Program-made: the position numbers and the translations under genes
Shown here: one piece after another, positions 17,848-26,254 of the stretch
Layout of the letters: every line of letters starts with the position of its first letter
How positions within the stretch are numbered: position 1 is the stretch's first letter
Assembly: GCF_018889995.1 (NCBI RefSeq)
Contig: NZ_CP076547.1
Coordinates: 3,150,493 to 3,214,492 of the forward strand
Direction: 5' to 3'
DNA: 64,000 nucleotides
Origin: Subtercola sp. PAMC28395
GTDB taxonomy: Bacteria > Actinomycetota > Actinomycetes > Actinomycetales > Microbacteriaceae
Notes under the pieces: model-generated
Databases searched by the model: none
Told to the model about the DNA's origin: nothing
What the model saw: only the letters and a program-made list of their open reading frames with translations

Positions 17848-18321
17848 ATGAATGCGGATGATGCCCCTTCTGCCCAGGCTGGCTACTCCTCCACACCCCA
17901 GGCTCGCAAGCTCGGACTCAAGCCAGCGATGCGTGTGTGCCTCGACGAAGCTCCCCCCGGCTGGATGCTCGACTCTCCCCCGCCCGACATCCACATCGTG
18001 CACCTCGCCGACGTGCACCTCGCCGACGTGCATCCCGCCGACGTGCATCCCCCCGAGCTGCCCGAGCTGGTCGTGGCCTTCTTCCGACGTGCCGAGGAGC
18101 TTGCAGAACGGCTCCCGTCACTCTCAGCCAGCATCTTCCCCACCGGAGCGCTGTGGATCGCCTGGCCGCGCAAGGCGGCCGGTCACATCAGCGACCTCGG
18201 TGACAGTGTGATCCGGGAGACTGCACTCTCCTTCGGCATCGTCGACGTCAAAGTGGCCGCACTCGATAGCGATTGGTCTGCCCTGAAGTTCGTCTGGAGG
18301 GTGGAGAACAGAGTTTCGTGA
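17848..18321 (+). CDS. DUF3052 family protein
   Basis: A 157-residue protein starting at ATG 17848, divergent from the methyltransferase with 33 bases between. The C-terminal part (ALWIAWPRKAAG, HISDLGDSVIRETAL, GIVDVKVAALDSDWSALKFVWR) is the conserved DUF3052 core; the family is widespread in actinobacteria and has no known biochemical role. A five-residue repeat (LADVH, LADVH, PADVH, PPELP) encoded by four 15-bp units at 18001-18060 interrupts the middle of the protein. Confidence 0.85.
   Translation: MNADDAPSAQAGYSSTPQARKLGLKPAMRVCLDEAPPGWMLDSPPPDIHIVHLADVHLADVHPADVHPPELPELVVAFFRRAEELAERLPSLSASIFPTGALWIAWPRKAAGHISDLGDSVIRETALSFGIVDVKVAALDSDWSALKFVWRVENRVS
18001..18060 (+). repeat. 15-bp tandem repeat in DUF3052 gene
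   Basis: Four units: CACCTCGCCGACGTG twice, then two variants. Read on the other strand the units give HVGEVHVGE, which creates a spurious N-terminal extension of the methyltransferase frame. Confidence 0.9.
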
Positions 18322-18352
18322 CACTGTCGGCGGGCTGACTTAGGGTCTTTTC

Positions 18353-19486
18353 ATGAAGCATTCAATTGTTCCTCCGTATCTCCTGGCCAAGATCGCCCAG
18401 GCCGACGAGCACGGAATGGCCGTTGCTGCCGCCGCGGCGCGGCGCGCGCTCGAGGGCACCGAACCGCTGCACGAAGAACGCCGTCTCCATGCCACAGAGG
18501 TACAGCACTTCAGCGCCAGCACTCCCCACTCGAAAGGCGATCCTGCCGCCCGCCCTGTGGTCCACGCGGTCCCCCCGGTCGTCCACCGCACGATCTCCGA
18601 TGCCCAGGGTGCCGAAAGACTGCCCGGGCGAATCGTTCGTCACGAGGGCGAATCGGCAACCGCAGATGTGGCGGTCACTGAAGCGTACGACGGCCTCGGA
18701 GCAACCTTCACCCTCTTCAGCCAGGTATTCGGGCGTGATTCGATCGACGGCAGGGGCCTGCCCCTCCTCGCCACGGTGCACTATGGGCGCGGCTACGACA
18801 ACGCGTACTGGGACGGCGAGCGAATGGTGTTCGGCGACGGCGACGGCGAAGTCTTCGGCCGTTTCACCTCCTCCGTCTCGGTGATCGGTCACGAACTCGC
18901 CCACGGTGTCACCCAGTTCAGCTCCGGGCTGGCCTACGAGGGGCAATCGGGCGCACTCAACGAATCGTTCTCCGACGTGATGGGAGTACTGGTCGAACAG
19001 CACCAGAACAACCAGACCGCCGCTGAAGCCAGTTGGCTCGTCGGTGAGGGGCTCTTCACCCCCGCGGTGCAGGGCAAGGCGCTCCGGTCGATGACCGCTC
19101 CCGGCACGGCGTATGACGACGACGTGCTCGGCAAAGACCCGCAGCCAGCCGACATGGCGCACTACGTGAAGACGACCGACGACAACGGCGGGGTGCACCT
19201 GAATTCGGGCATCCCCAACAGGGCTTTCGCCCTCACCGCGCTTGAACTCGGCGGCTTCGCCTGGCAGCGCGCGGGCCAGATCTGGTACGACACGATGACC
19301 GCTGCGGGCGCACCTGCTGGCTCTGTTGCACCCACCCTCCTTCCAGCCAAGGCCGACTTCGCCACCTTTGCCGCAGCAACCGTGACCGCCGCGACCCTCC
19401 GGTACGGCGCTGCTTCGCCAGAAGCAGAAGCCGTTGGCGCCGCGTGGGTGAAAGTGGGAGTCTTGAAGGGTGGTTCACGCACCTGA
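18353..19486 (+). CDS. M4 family (thermolysin/protealysin-like) metallopeptidase
   Basis: A 377-residue zinc protease. HELAH at 180-184 gives the two His ligands and the catalytic Glu, and NESFSDVMG near 203-211 gives the third ligand Glu 204; a later GGVHLNSGIPNRAF holds the catalytic-site His. The N-terminal 50 residues (IVPPYLL start) form a short protealysin-type propeptide, and no signal peptide is present. Protealysin-like enzymes are often made without an export signal. The next gene, overlapping by 17 bases, encodes a protein of the emfourin type, the known partner inhibitor of such proteases, so the pair probably forms a protease-inhibitor unit. Confidence 0.93.
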   Translation: MKHSIVPPYLLAKIAQADEHGMAVAAAAARRALEGTEPLHEERRLHATEVQHFSASTPHSKGDPAARPVVHAVPPVVHRTISDAQGAERLPGRIVRHEGESATADVAVTEAYDGLGATFTLFSQVFGRDSIDGRGLPLLATVHYGRGYDNAYWDGERMVFGDGDGEVFGRFTSSVSVIGHELAHGVTQFSSGLAYEGQSGALNESFSDVMGVLVEQHQNNQTAAEASWLVGEGLFTPAVQGKALRSMTAPGTAYDDDVLGKDPQPADMAHYVKTTDDNGGVHLNSGIPNRAFALTALELGGFAWQRAGQIWYDTMTAAGAPAGSVAPTLLPAKADFATFAAATVTAATLRYGAASPEAEAVGAAWVKVGVLKGGSRT

Positions 19487-19880
19487 AACCCCGGTCCCGC
19501 CCCCGCGGCGAACAGCACCCCGCCAGCCTGCTGCATCGCCGCAACTTCTCGTGTCCGTCGCGCGTTCAGGCGGGTTTGCAGGCCTGAACCGCATCTGGAC
19601 GGCAGAGGCGAGCGGTGACGCCGACGTCGGCGCTTGGTGCACCCTGCTTGATGAGTGTTCATGGGAGAGCGACCCAGGAACCCACAGTACTGACCCCCCT
19701 GTCGGGTCTATACCCGTTGACGAATCCACCGCGCCTGACCGCTTCACCTATCGCATCAGCGTCTCAACCTCGACCGACGACGGTGCGCAACCCGAACGCC
19801 GTGCTGTGGTGGCTGAATCCGACCTCACCGACTCGTGGCGGGAGCTGATCGACAGGGTGAAGAGCGCTACGAGCCAATAG
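19470..19880 (+). CDS. emfourin-like protealysin inhibitor
   Basis: A 136-residue protein. The GTG at 19470 overlaps the end of the protease gene by 17 bases. After about 25 Pro-rich residues comes VSVARSGGFAGLNRIW, the start motif of emfourin, a small family encoded beside protealysin-like M4 proteases and shown in Serratia to inhibit them. The following part is predicted beta-rich and closes with an alpha-helical WRELIDRVKSA segment. Function is inferred from motif and position. The exact start is uncertain because no clean ribosome site is visible. Confidence 0.7.
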   Translation: MVHAPETPVPPPRRTAPRQPAASPQLLVSVARSGGFAGLNRIWTAEASGDADVGAWCTLLDECSWESDPGTHSTDPPVGSIPVDESTAPDRFTYRISVSTSTDDGAQPERRAVVAESDLTDSWRELIDRVKSATSQ

Positions 19881-19983
19881 CACGCCGGCGGCTCGACAGT
19901 GCACGTGCGTGGTGGACATGGTGCCACTGTCTGGCCGCCTTGCGGGCAGTCGAAGTGACTTCGGGCCCGAATACACTCTCACT

Positions 19984-21198
19984 ATGCCACCTGCCCAGCC
20001 AACCCTTGCGCGGCTTCGACTGCGACCGGTGCTGCCGAGAGACAGACACGAGAGCCATCGGGCCGCGAGCTCGCTCGAACTGTTCTTCGACCTCGTGTTC
20101 GTCGTCGCCGTCTCTTTCGCATCCGTATCGCTGCATACTCTCGAGGTCGAGCACCAGGCATGGGCCGGGCTCCTGAACTACTGCATGGTGTTCTTCGCCA
20201 TCTGGTGGGCCTGGATGAACTTCACCTGGTTCGCCACAGCCTTCGACAACGACGACTGGCTCTACCGTGTCACAACCATCACGCAGATGGCCGGGGTGCT
20301 CGTTCTGGCTGCCGGGGTGCCACAGTCGATGGAGCACGGAGACTTCGTGCTCATCACCTTCGGCTACGTGATCATGCGGCTGGCCATGGTCAGCCAGTGG
20401 ATAAGGGTCGCGAGCAATTCACCCCGGTTCCGGATGACCGCACTCAAGTACGCCGCCGGCATCACCGTCGTTCAGCTCTTCTGGGTACTGAGGTTGCTGT
20501 TGCCCGCAGAGTTCGGCGTGCTGAGCTTCTTCGTACTGGTCGCAGCCGAGGTTCTGGTTCCGATCTGGGCCGAGCGCAAGACCGTCACGCCCTGGCACAG
20601 CCACCACATCGCAGAGCGCTACGGCCTCTTCACCCTGATCGTGCTCGGTGAGGGGCTGCTGGGTTCAGCCAACGCCATCGTCAACGGCATGACGGATTCC
20701 GAACATGTTCTGCCCCTCATTGTGCTCGCGGCCAGCGGCCTGATCGTGGTCGCCGGTATGTGGTGGATCTACTTCGCGGTGCCGCAGCATTCGAGGCTCG
20801 GCAACCTGAGCCAGTCGTTGAAGTTCGGGTACTCGCACTATTTCATCTTCGCTGCCGCCGGCGCTGTCTCTGCGGGAATAGAAGTGGCCGTGGAGTTCTA
20901 CGCCGGCCACACCGAACTCACCAATACCGAAGCATCTCTGACCCTCACCCTCCCCGTTGCGATCTTCATCATCGGCGTCTGGGTACTGACGATCCGGCCG
21001 AAGAACCCACTGGTTCGCGCACGCCCAATCGTCAACACGATCATCCCCGTGGCCGCAGTATTCATCGCCATGAGCGCCTTCACGCCCTGGGCTGAGATCG
21101 TAACGGCCATGATCGTGGTGCTGATCGTGGCGACCCTCGTGGTGGCCACCGCCGAGGCACGAGAATCGACTGAGACGTCGCCCGGCTTGGTAGATTGA
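19984..21198 (+). CDS. ltrA: low temperature requirement protein A (LtrA) family
   Basis: A 404-residue protein with about ten membrane segments. ASSLELFFDLVFVVAVS near the N terminus and ERYGLFTLIVLGEGLLG in the middle are the LtrA family signatures. LtrA was named from a Listeria mutant that fails to grow in the cold, but its molecular activity is unknown. ATG 19984 is chosen over an in-frame start at 19909 because the conserved region follows closely. Confidence 0.88.
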   Translation: MPPAQPTLARLRLRPVLPRDRHESHRAASSLELFFDLVFVVAVSFASVSLHTLEVEHQAWAGLLNYCMVFFAIWWAWMNFTWFATAFDNDDWLYRVTTITQMAGVLVLAAGVPQSMEHGDFVLITFGYVIMRLAMVSQWIRVASNSPRFRMTALKYAAGITVVQLFWVLRLLLPAEFGVLSFFVLVAAEVLVPIWAERKTVTPWHSHHIAERYGLFTLIVLGEGLLGSANAIVNGMTDSEHVLPLIVLAASGLIVVAGMWWIYFAVPQHSRLGNLSQSLKFGYSHYFIFAAAGAVSAGIEVAVEFYAGHTELTNTEASLTLTLPVAIFIIGVWVLTIRPKNPLVRARPIVNTIIPVAAVFIAMSAFTPWAEIVTAMIVVLIVATLVVATAEARESTETSPGLVD

Positions 21199-21274
21199 AA
21201 CTGTCGACCGAAACTGTCAACTGAAACGGTCGACTGAAACTCTCGGCTGAAACTCTCGGCTGAAACTCTCGACT
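21197..21274 (+). repeat. 13-bp tandem repeat after ltrA
   Basis: Six units of GAAACTGTCGACC/GAAACTCTCGGCT type. The first begins at the last two bases of the ltrA stop codon. The period of 13 rules out a coding role. It ends 40 bases before the LLM gene. Confidence 0.9.
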
Positions 21275-21314
21275 GCCCGGGAACGATATCGGCCCCGCCG
21301 CTGTTGTACCAGGT

Positions 21315-22349
21315 ATGACTGTTTCTGCTGAGCACATTGCTCTCTCCGTGCTCGACCTCGCCCCCATCGCACCCGGGCAGTCCGCCCGCGACAGCTTCGC
21401 CGCCAGCGTGGCGCTGGCACAGACGGCAGAGAAACACGGCTACCGGCGCGTCTGGTACGCCGAGCACCACAACATGGCCTCGATCGCGTCATCGGCCACG
21501 AGCATCCTGATCGGTCATGTCGCTGGCCAGACCTCGACCATTCGGCTTGGTGCCGGAGGCATCATGCTGCCGAACCACGCGCCACTCACCATCGCTGAGC
21601 AGTTCGGCACCCTGGCGACCCTCTACCCCGACCGCATCGACCTCGGCCTCGGCCGGGCTCCCGGCAGCGACCAGGTCACCATGCGCGCGATGCGCCGCGA
21701 TGCGCAGTCGTCAGATCAGTTCCCCGAAGACGTGCTCGAACTCCAGGGCTACCTTCGCGGCGAATCGCGGGTGCCCGGCGTGCAAGCCATACCAGGGGCC
21801 GGTACCGACGTGCCGCTGTACATTCTCGGATCCTCGCTCTTCGGCGCCCAGCTCGCCGCCGCGTTCGGTCTGCCGTACGCCTTTGCTTCGCATTTCTCAC
21901 CGGATGCCCTGCACGAAGCAGTCGCGATCTACCGCCGTGACTTCACACCATCGCGGCAGCTGGCCGAACCGCACGTCATCGCCGGCGTCAATGTCATCGC
22001 TGCCGATGACGCAGAAGATGCCCAGCAGCAGTTCATCACCACCCGCCGCGCCCGCGTTCGGGGAATGCTCTCGCGTGGCCCTGCTGGCAACACAGCTGGC
22101 GGGCCGGCGAACGAGTACAGCGACGACGAGATCGACCAGTTCCTCACCACACCGAACGGCCGAGGTATCGCGAACATGATGAAGTACACCGTCGCCGGCA
22201 CGCCAGACGACGTGCGCGACTACCTCGAGGCTTTCGCGGTGTCAGCACAGGCAGACGAACTCATCATCGGGTTCCAGTCGCAGAACATCGCCGATCGCCT
22301 TCGCTCCGTCGAGCTGACGGCCAACGCGATGCTGGGGGTTGCGGCCTAG
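21315..22349 (+). CDS. LLM class flavin-dependent oxidoreductase
   Basis: A 344-residue luciferase-like protein starting at ATG 21315. [49 protein letters not shown] and [18 protein letters not shown] blocks mark the subgroup usually annotated as alkanal monooxygenase-like or MsnO8-family. These are F420- or FMN-dependent enzymes with diverse substrates. It converges with the deaminase gene (39 bases between stops). No operon partner indicates a pathway. Confidence 0.88.
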   Translation: MTVSAEHIALSVLDLAPIAPGQSARDSFAASVALAQTAEKHGYRRVWYAEHHNMASIASSATSILIGHVAGQTSTIRLGAGGIMLPNHAPLTIAEQFGTLATLYPDRIDLGLGRAPGSDQVTMRAMRRDAQSSDQFPEDVLELQGYLRGESRVPGVQAIPGAGTDVPLYILGSSLFGAQLAAAFGLPYAFASHFSPDALHEAVAIYRRDFTPSRQLAEPHVIAGVNVIAADDAEDAQQQFITTRRARVRGMLSRGPAGNTAGGPANEYSDDEIDQFLTTPNGRGIANMMKYTVAGTPDDVRDYLEAFAVSAQADELIIGFQSQNIADRLRSVELTANAMLGVAA

Positions 22350-22388
22350 GAGTTCGCTTCACGACCGTCAGTATTCCGGCATCGGTCT

Positions 22389-23420
22389 TCAGGCGTCCAC
22401 AAACCCCTCAACATAGGCGTCGATCTCCGCACGGTATATCGCCTTGTCTGTGTCGCTGAGCCAGGAGGCATCGAATGAATTCCTGGCCAACGTCACCACG
22501 TCGTCGAGGCTGAGGTTCGCCCTCTCGACGAGCGCGACATAGTTCTTCGCGATATACGCCCCGAAATACGCCGGATCGTCAGAGTTGACGCACACCAGGG
22601 CGCCCTGTCGCAGGAGCTCGACGATTTCGTCTGCCTTCATATCAGCTGTGACGAAGCTGTTCGAGACAGGGCACGTGGTGAAACCGACCCCACGTTGGAT
22701 GGCGAGCGCGACGAGAGCGGGATTCTCGACGATGTTCGTGCCGTGGTCGATGCGGTCGACGCCGATGTCTTCGAGCACCTGCCGGATGTTCTCGATGCTG
22801 CCGAGCTGGTCTATGTCGCAGTGCATGGTGAGTTTCAGACCCTCGGCCCTGGCAAGCTCGAACACGGGCTGGAACTTCACCGGAGGATTTTCCCGCTCAT
22901 CGGAGTCGAGGCCGACCCCGATGAAGTGTTCCTTGAACGCCAGGGCTTCGCGCAGCGTCTCGAGCGCGCTCTCGGCGGAGAAGTCACGCAGAAAGCAGAG
23001 AATGAGCTCCGCAGACACCCCGAGTGCAGCCGCGTCGCGCGCAGCATGCGAATAGCCGAGAATCACGTTCGAAATCGGCACCCCTCGTGAGGTGTGCGCC
23101 TGCGGATCGAAGAAGGCCTCGACCCGCCGCACGCCGTCGGCCGCTGCCCGCACAAAATAGGCAGAGGCGAGGTCGTAGAAGTCCTGTTCCTCGACGAGTA
23201 CATCCATCGCCGGGTAGTACACAGCAAGAAAACTCGCCAGCGAATCGAACTGGTAGGTCGCCCGCACCTCCTCCACGGTGTTCTGGCCGACGTCGACGCC
23301 GTTGCGCCGGGCGAGGGCGAGTTTGAGTTCCGGCTCCAACGTGCCTTCGAGGTGCAGATGCAGCTCACACTTCGGCAATCCGGCGAGAAACTCGGGGCTG
23401 AGGGCTGAGACATTCGACAT
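22389..23420 (-). CDS. adenine deaminase (adenosine deaminase superfamily, type 2)
   Basis: A 343-residue amidohydrolase. ELHLHLEGTLEPEL (His 21, His 23) gives the metal ligands; MHCDIDQ, DHGTNIVE and NSDDPAYFGAYI follow in order. The last motif and FFDPQAHTSRG resemble the bacterial adenine deaminases of the Pseudomonas PA0148 type more than E. coli adenosine deaminase. It would convert adenine to hypoxanthine for purine salvage. Automatic pipelines often call such proteins adenosine deaminase, so the substrate is inferred. The gene stands alone; its ATG at 23420 is followed closely by the conserved core. Confidence 0.85.
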   Translation of the reverse strand: MSNVSALSPEFLAGLPKCELHLHLEGTLEPELKLALARRNGVDVGQNTVEEVRATYQFDSLASFLAVYYPAMDVLVEEQDFYDLASAYFVRAAADGVRRVEAFFDPQAHTSRGVPISNVILGYSHAARDAAALGVSAELILCFLRDFSAESALETLREALAFKEHFIGVGLDSDERENPPVKFQPVFELARAEGLKLTMHCDIDQLGSIENIRQVLEDIGVDRIDHGTNIVENPALVALAIQRGVGFTTCPVSNSFVTADMKADEIVELLRQGALVCVNSDDPAYFGAYIAKNYVALVERANLSLDDVVTLARNSFDASWLSDTDKAIYRAEIDAYVEGFVDA

Positions 23421-23574
23421 GAGCTGTGTGCCTTTCGATCGGATTCGCTCGAGACGCTAGCACGCCGGAATATCGGCCGTGTTGCGTGAATGTTGCAACA
23501 TGGGCATCTCTGGGGGGATGCGCATTGCCGCCGAATCTGACAGAGTGATCTCCCGGGATACATGAGGAGATGTC

Positions 23575-24102
23575 ATGAAGGCGCGAAAGAAGTGGATGAT
23601 CTGGCTGATCGTCGGCGTAACTGCACTTGTGGTGACAGGTCTTGTGATCACCGTGGTCGTCCTCGCTCAGAACAACTCGAAGCTTCTCGCGGCTGCGAGT
23701 ACGTCACCGGCCAGCTCATCGCCTTCAGACAGTTCCGCACCGGCGTCAACGCCGTCTGCTGGGCCGACAACGCGATCCTCCCCTTCAGCGCCCGGATCGA
23801 CTGCACCGACATCACAACCATCGTCTGGCACCGCGTCCACGCTCGCCGTCACCTCGTTCTCGGTCATGCCCACCACCGTCACCTGCTCCACCGGCGCGCC
23901 GGGCACCAGCGGATTCCAGAGCACGCCACTGCACATCACCTGGACGAGTACCGGCGGAAAAGAAGCGTGGATCGGCGTCGACGCCTCCGACGCTCAAGCC
24001 GCACCCTATGCGGGCCCCCTGGCGCCAGGCTCAGGATCCTTTGACGATCTCGTCTATGGCTGCCCCGACAACCACAGCTACACGATCACGATCGTGGCTT
24101 GA
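23575..24102 (+). CDS. secreted/anchored protein of unknown function, apparently truncated by a nonsense codon
   Basis: A 175-residue product with an N-terminal membrane anchor (about 8-31), a 55-residue Ser/Thr/Pro linker, and a short beta-rich domain with two Cys (VTCSTGAPGT and YGCPDNHSYTITIVA). The TGA at 24100-24102 falls where a Trp (TGG) would continue the strand: the same frame reads on as NGKKASTSVTVTNNGDH to another TGA at 24154-24156, a natural end for an Ig-like fold. So the last beta strand has probably been lost by one G-to-A change. No selenocysteine signal was sought. Function is unknown. Confidence 0.6.
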   Translation: MKARKKWMIWLIVGVTALVVTGLVITVVVLAQNNSKLLAAASTSPASSSPSDSSAPASTPSAGPTTRSSPSAPGSTAPTSQPSSGTASTLAVTSFSVMPTTVTCSTGAPGTSGFQSTPLHITWTSTGGKEAWIGVDASDAQAAPYAGPLAPGSGSFDDLVYGCPDNHSYTITIVA

Positions 24103-24156
24103 AACGGCAAGAAGGCCAGCACGTCCGTCACTGTGACCAACAACGGTGACCACTGA

Positions 24157-24597
24157 GGGCAGCCGGCAAGCCAGGCAACCGGACTGCTAGCCAGCCACAT
24201 TGACCATACCCATCAACTGTGCCGGGCCGCGGCTGCGATTTCCTGTTCTGTCAGCCCAGACAGGAAATCGCTCGGCTCTTCACGCTCGCCTCGACACCCA
24301 CGTGAGGCATTCGAACAATGTGGTCGGCGCGTTTTCAAAGAATGCCCCGAGTTATCAAAGAATCAAGGACGCTCTTCACTGTGCTGCGAACCACGGTTAC
24401 CCACGAACGGCACTGTATGAAGACATGTGAATGCCAACCCAGTGCGGAGCGTGGGAGTTCGAGGCGAGCCTCGGCGGTGTTGTGGCGTCTTGTATCCGAT
24501 GAAGGACTTCTCCAACTGGAGATCTGCAGTCAAGCTAGTCTGCTTCCAAGCACGCGCTCCGTACTCTAGCACATCACCCTCATGCGAGAGATGAACG
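24157..24597 (+). other. non-coding gap of lower GC with one strong inverted repeat
   Basis: No gene is supported. Composition looks clearly less GC-rich than the surroundings between about 24280 and 24580. Only short unconvincing ORFs occur. A 12-bp perfect inverted repeat sits at 24235-24271. This may be a remnant of acquired DNA, but no transposase or integrase fragment was recognised. Confidence 0.4.
24235..24271 (+). other. 12-bp perfect inverted repeat (hairpin)
   Basis: GCGATTTCCTGT pairs with ACAGGAAATCGC across a 13-base loop that can pair further (CTG/CAG). No T-run follows, so it is not a classical terminator. It lies 80 bases after the extended end of the upstream gene. Confidence 0.65.
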
Positions 24598-25995
24598 TCA
24601 CTTCGAGGGGTTCGGCGTGAAGGTATGCCCGAGCGCAGTCGACAGTGCCACGAACATCCGTGTAGCCGGAGACGAACACACTGCTGTACGTGGATCGTCG
24701 GTCAGCACGGGCGATACCTCACAATTGCCCGAAGGAATATCGCTGTTCGTCTGCACGACAACAGTGGTGTCTGTGGTCGTGTCGTAGAAAAGACTGGTGT
24801 TGTACCCAGGTAGCTCACCCGTGTGCCCGACCCACCCACCGATGCAGCCCACAGCGATGCCATAACCGGCCGCGCCCGGGAACGATGTCAGGCGTTCGGT
24901 CTGGCTGGCCGTGTCGAGCAGGCCCTGGCCCGTGGCAAGCGCCCTCCCGTAGGTGAGCAGATCGGGCATGTTCGAGATCAGCTCGCCGGCGGTGAAGCCC
25001 CAGGCGGGGTTCCAGTTCGTCGCGTTGCTCGGGGCGGAAGGGGTCGCATAATCCCCTTGCAGGGTGAAACCCTGGGCGTACGGCTCGGGCATGGCCGTCT
25101 GGTCACCCGGCCACGACGTGCTCGTGAGGCTGAGTGGTTTCAGGATGCGCTCGGCAAAGACGTCTGAAACCGGCTCACCCGTGACTTTTTCGATGACCAG
25201 ACCCAGGAGAACGGTGTTGGTGTTCGAATAGTCGAATTGCTCTCCCGGCGCGAAGATCGGGGACTTCTCAACCCCCGCGGCCACCAACTCGGTCGGCGTG
25301 AAGATCGTCTCAGGCTTGGCGAAATACACGTCGGTGAACGAAGAATTCATCGTGTAGCTTGCTATGCCGCTCGTCATCGAGGCGAGCTGGCGCAGGGTGA
25401 TCTGGTCGCCGTTCGGAATGCCCGGGATGTACTTTCCGATCGTGTCGTCGAGCGAGAGCTTCTTGTCTTCAGCCAGCTGCATCAGCAGTGTGCCGGTGAA
25501 GGTCTTCGTCACAGAGCCGATTCGAGTGTGCATGCCCACCTGCATCGGTGCGCCTGTCGACGGATCAGCTACTCCGTATGCCGACATCCAGGTGCCCTGC
25601 GGAGTACGTACGCCGACGATTGCCCCTGGCGAGGCAGCTTCAGTGAACGACGACCGGGCAGCCGCGTCCAGTGAATCAGTTACGGCCGCGGGCAATACGC
25701 CGGTGATCATCTGGGACGTGGGTTGGCGACTGATGACCGACGCGACACCAGAAACGCACGTCGAATCGACTACGGCAGCCGGAGAGGACGTGACTGTCTG
25801 AGCAGAGCCTCGTTGCGCACACGCGGTGAGGGCGAAACCCAGCACCACGACAAGCGCGGCGACAGCCGAGCCGGAAGATCGTCTCCGGCCGGACAATCTC
25901 TTCTGGACGGACGATCGCTTCTGGACGGGCAATCTCTTCTGGACGGACAATCGCTTGAAGAAAGACAATCGCATCTGGACAGCCGATCGCTTCAT
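24598..25995 (-). CDS. class C beta-lactamase-fold serine hydrolase lipoprotein
   Basis: A 465-residue protein of the penicillin-binding-protein/esterase group. SVTK at 161-164 (nucleophile Ser), YSN at 256-258 and a later HTG give the three catalytic motifs. A signal segment with lipobox LTAC puts Cys 59 at the mature N terminus. Unusually, 43 residues precede it, made of repeats like RLSVQK/RLPVQK/RSSVQK encoded by an 18-bp tandem repeat. A lead this long and basic before a lipoprotein signal is odd, and translation may start later, but no other ATG lies close to the hydrophobic segment. Likely role: D-alanyl-D-alanine carboxypeptidase, esterase or beta-lactamase-like enzyme on the outer face of the membrane. 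Confidence 0.87.
   Translation of the reverse strand: MKRSAVQMRLSFFKRLSVQKRLPVQKRSSVQKRLSGRRRSSGSAVAALVVVLGFALTACAQRGSAQTVTSSPAAVVDSTCVSGVASVISRQPTSQMITGVLPAAVTDSLDAAARSSFTEAASPGAIVGVRTPQGTWMSAYGVADPSTGAPMQVGMHTRIGSVTKTFTGTLLMQLAEDKKLSLDDTIGKYIPGIPNGDQITLRQLASMTSGIASYTMNSSFTDVYFAKPETIFTPTELVAAGVEKSPIFAPGEQFDYSNTNTVLLGLVIEKVTGEPVSDVFAERILKPLSLTSTSWPGDQTAMPEPYAQGFTLQGDYATPSAPSNATNWNPAWGFTAGELISNMPDLLTYGRALATGQGLLDTASQTERLTSFPGAAGYGIAVGCIGGWVGHTGELPGYNTSLFYDTTTDTTVVVQTNSDIPSGNCEVSPVLTDDPRTAVCSSPATRMFVALSTALGHTFTPNPSK
25890..25993 (-). repeat. 18-bp tandem repeat at 5' end of serine hydrolase gene
   Basis: About six degenerate units around GGACGGACAATCGCTTCT, in frame, encoding a basic hexapeptide repeat from the start codon to the signal peptide. 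Confidence 0.85.
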
Positions 25996-26113
25996 TGCGG
26001 CACCCTCTCATGTGGTTCATGCTGCAGCGTGTTCCCGAATTATATTGGCGGCGTTCAAGCCCCGTCATCTGTTCAGGGCGAGCATTTCACCCGCCTAGAC
26101 TGAAACCTGGATT

Positions 26114-26127
26114 TGAGAGCGCTCTCA
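26114..26127 (+). promoter_or_regulatory. LacI-family-type operator palindrome
   Basis: TGAGAGCGCTCTCA is a perfect 14-bp palindrome with the central GCGC typical of LacI-family operators (compare TGGGAGCGCTCCCA of CebR-type sites). It lies 119 bases before the acyltransferase ATG and 141 bases outside the serine hydrolase start, in the divergent intergenic region. No LacI gene is in the window. Confidence 0.45.
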
Positions 26128-26139
26128 CAGTCGGGCTCG

Positions 26140-26250
26140 TGCAAGCGACAAAGCAGACAGCCAACCAGACAGCCAACTAGACAGTCAGACCAACTGACAA
26201 ACAGCCAAACAGACAGTCAGACCAACTGACACACATACCAACTGACACTC
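26140..26250 (+). repeat. degenerate AGACAGYCAACCAGACAG-type repeat upstream of acyltransferase
   Basis: Units of about 11-16 bp built from CAGACAGCCAAC and CAACTGACA fill most of the region before the acyltransferase start. The block AGACAGTCAGACCAACTGAC occurs twice. No ORF is present. Confidence 0.75.
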
Positions 26251-26254
26251 AGAG

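Noticed and set aside
17815..18048. N-terminal extension of the methyltransferase
   Set aside because: It overlaps the well-supported DUF3052 gene and consists largely of the antisense of its repeat.
24100..24102. TGA as a selenocysteine codon
   Set aside because: No selenoprotein family fits and no SelB/SelC genes or hairpin right after the codon are visible; a nonsense change is simpler.
24363..24572. 69-codon minus-strand ORF in the low-GC patch
   Set aside because: No motif, no ribosome site, and no recognisable homology; kept as non-coding.
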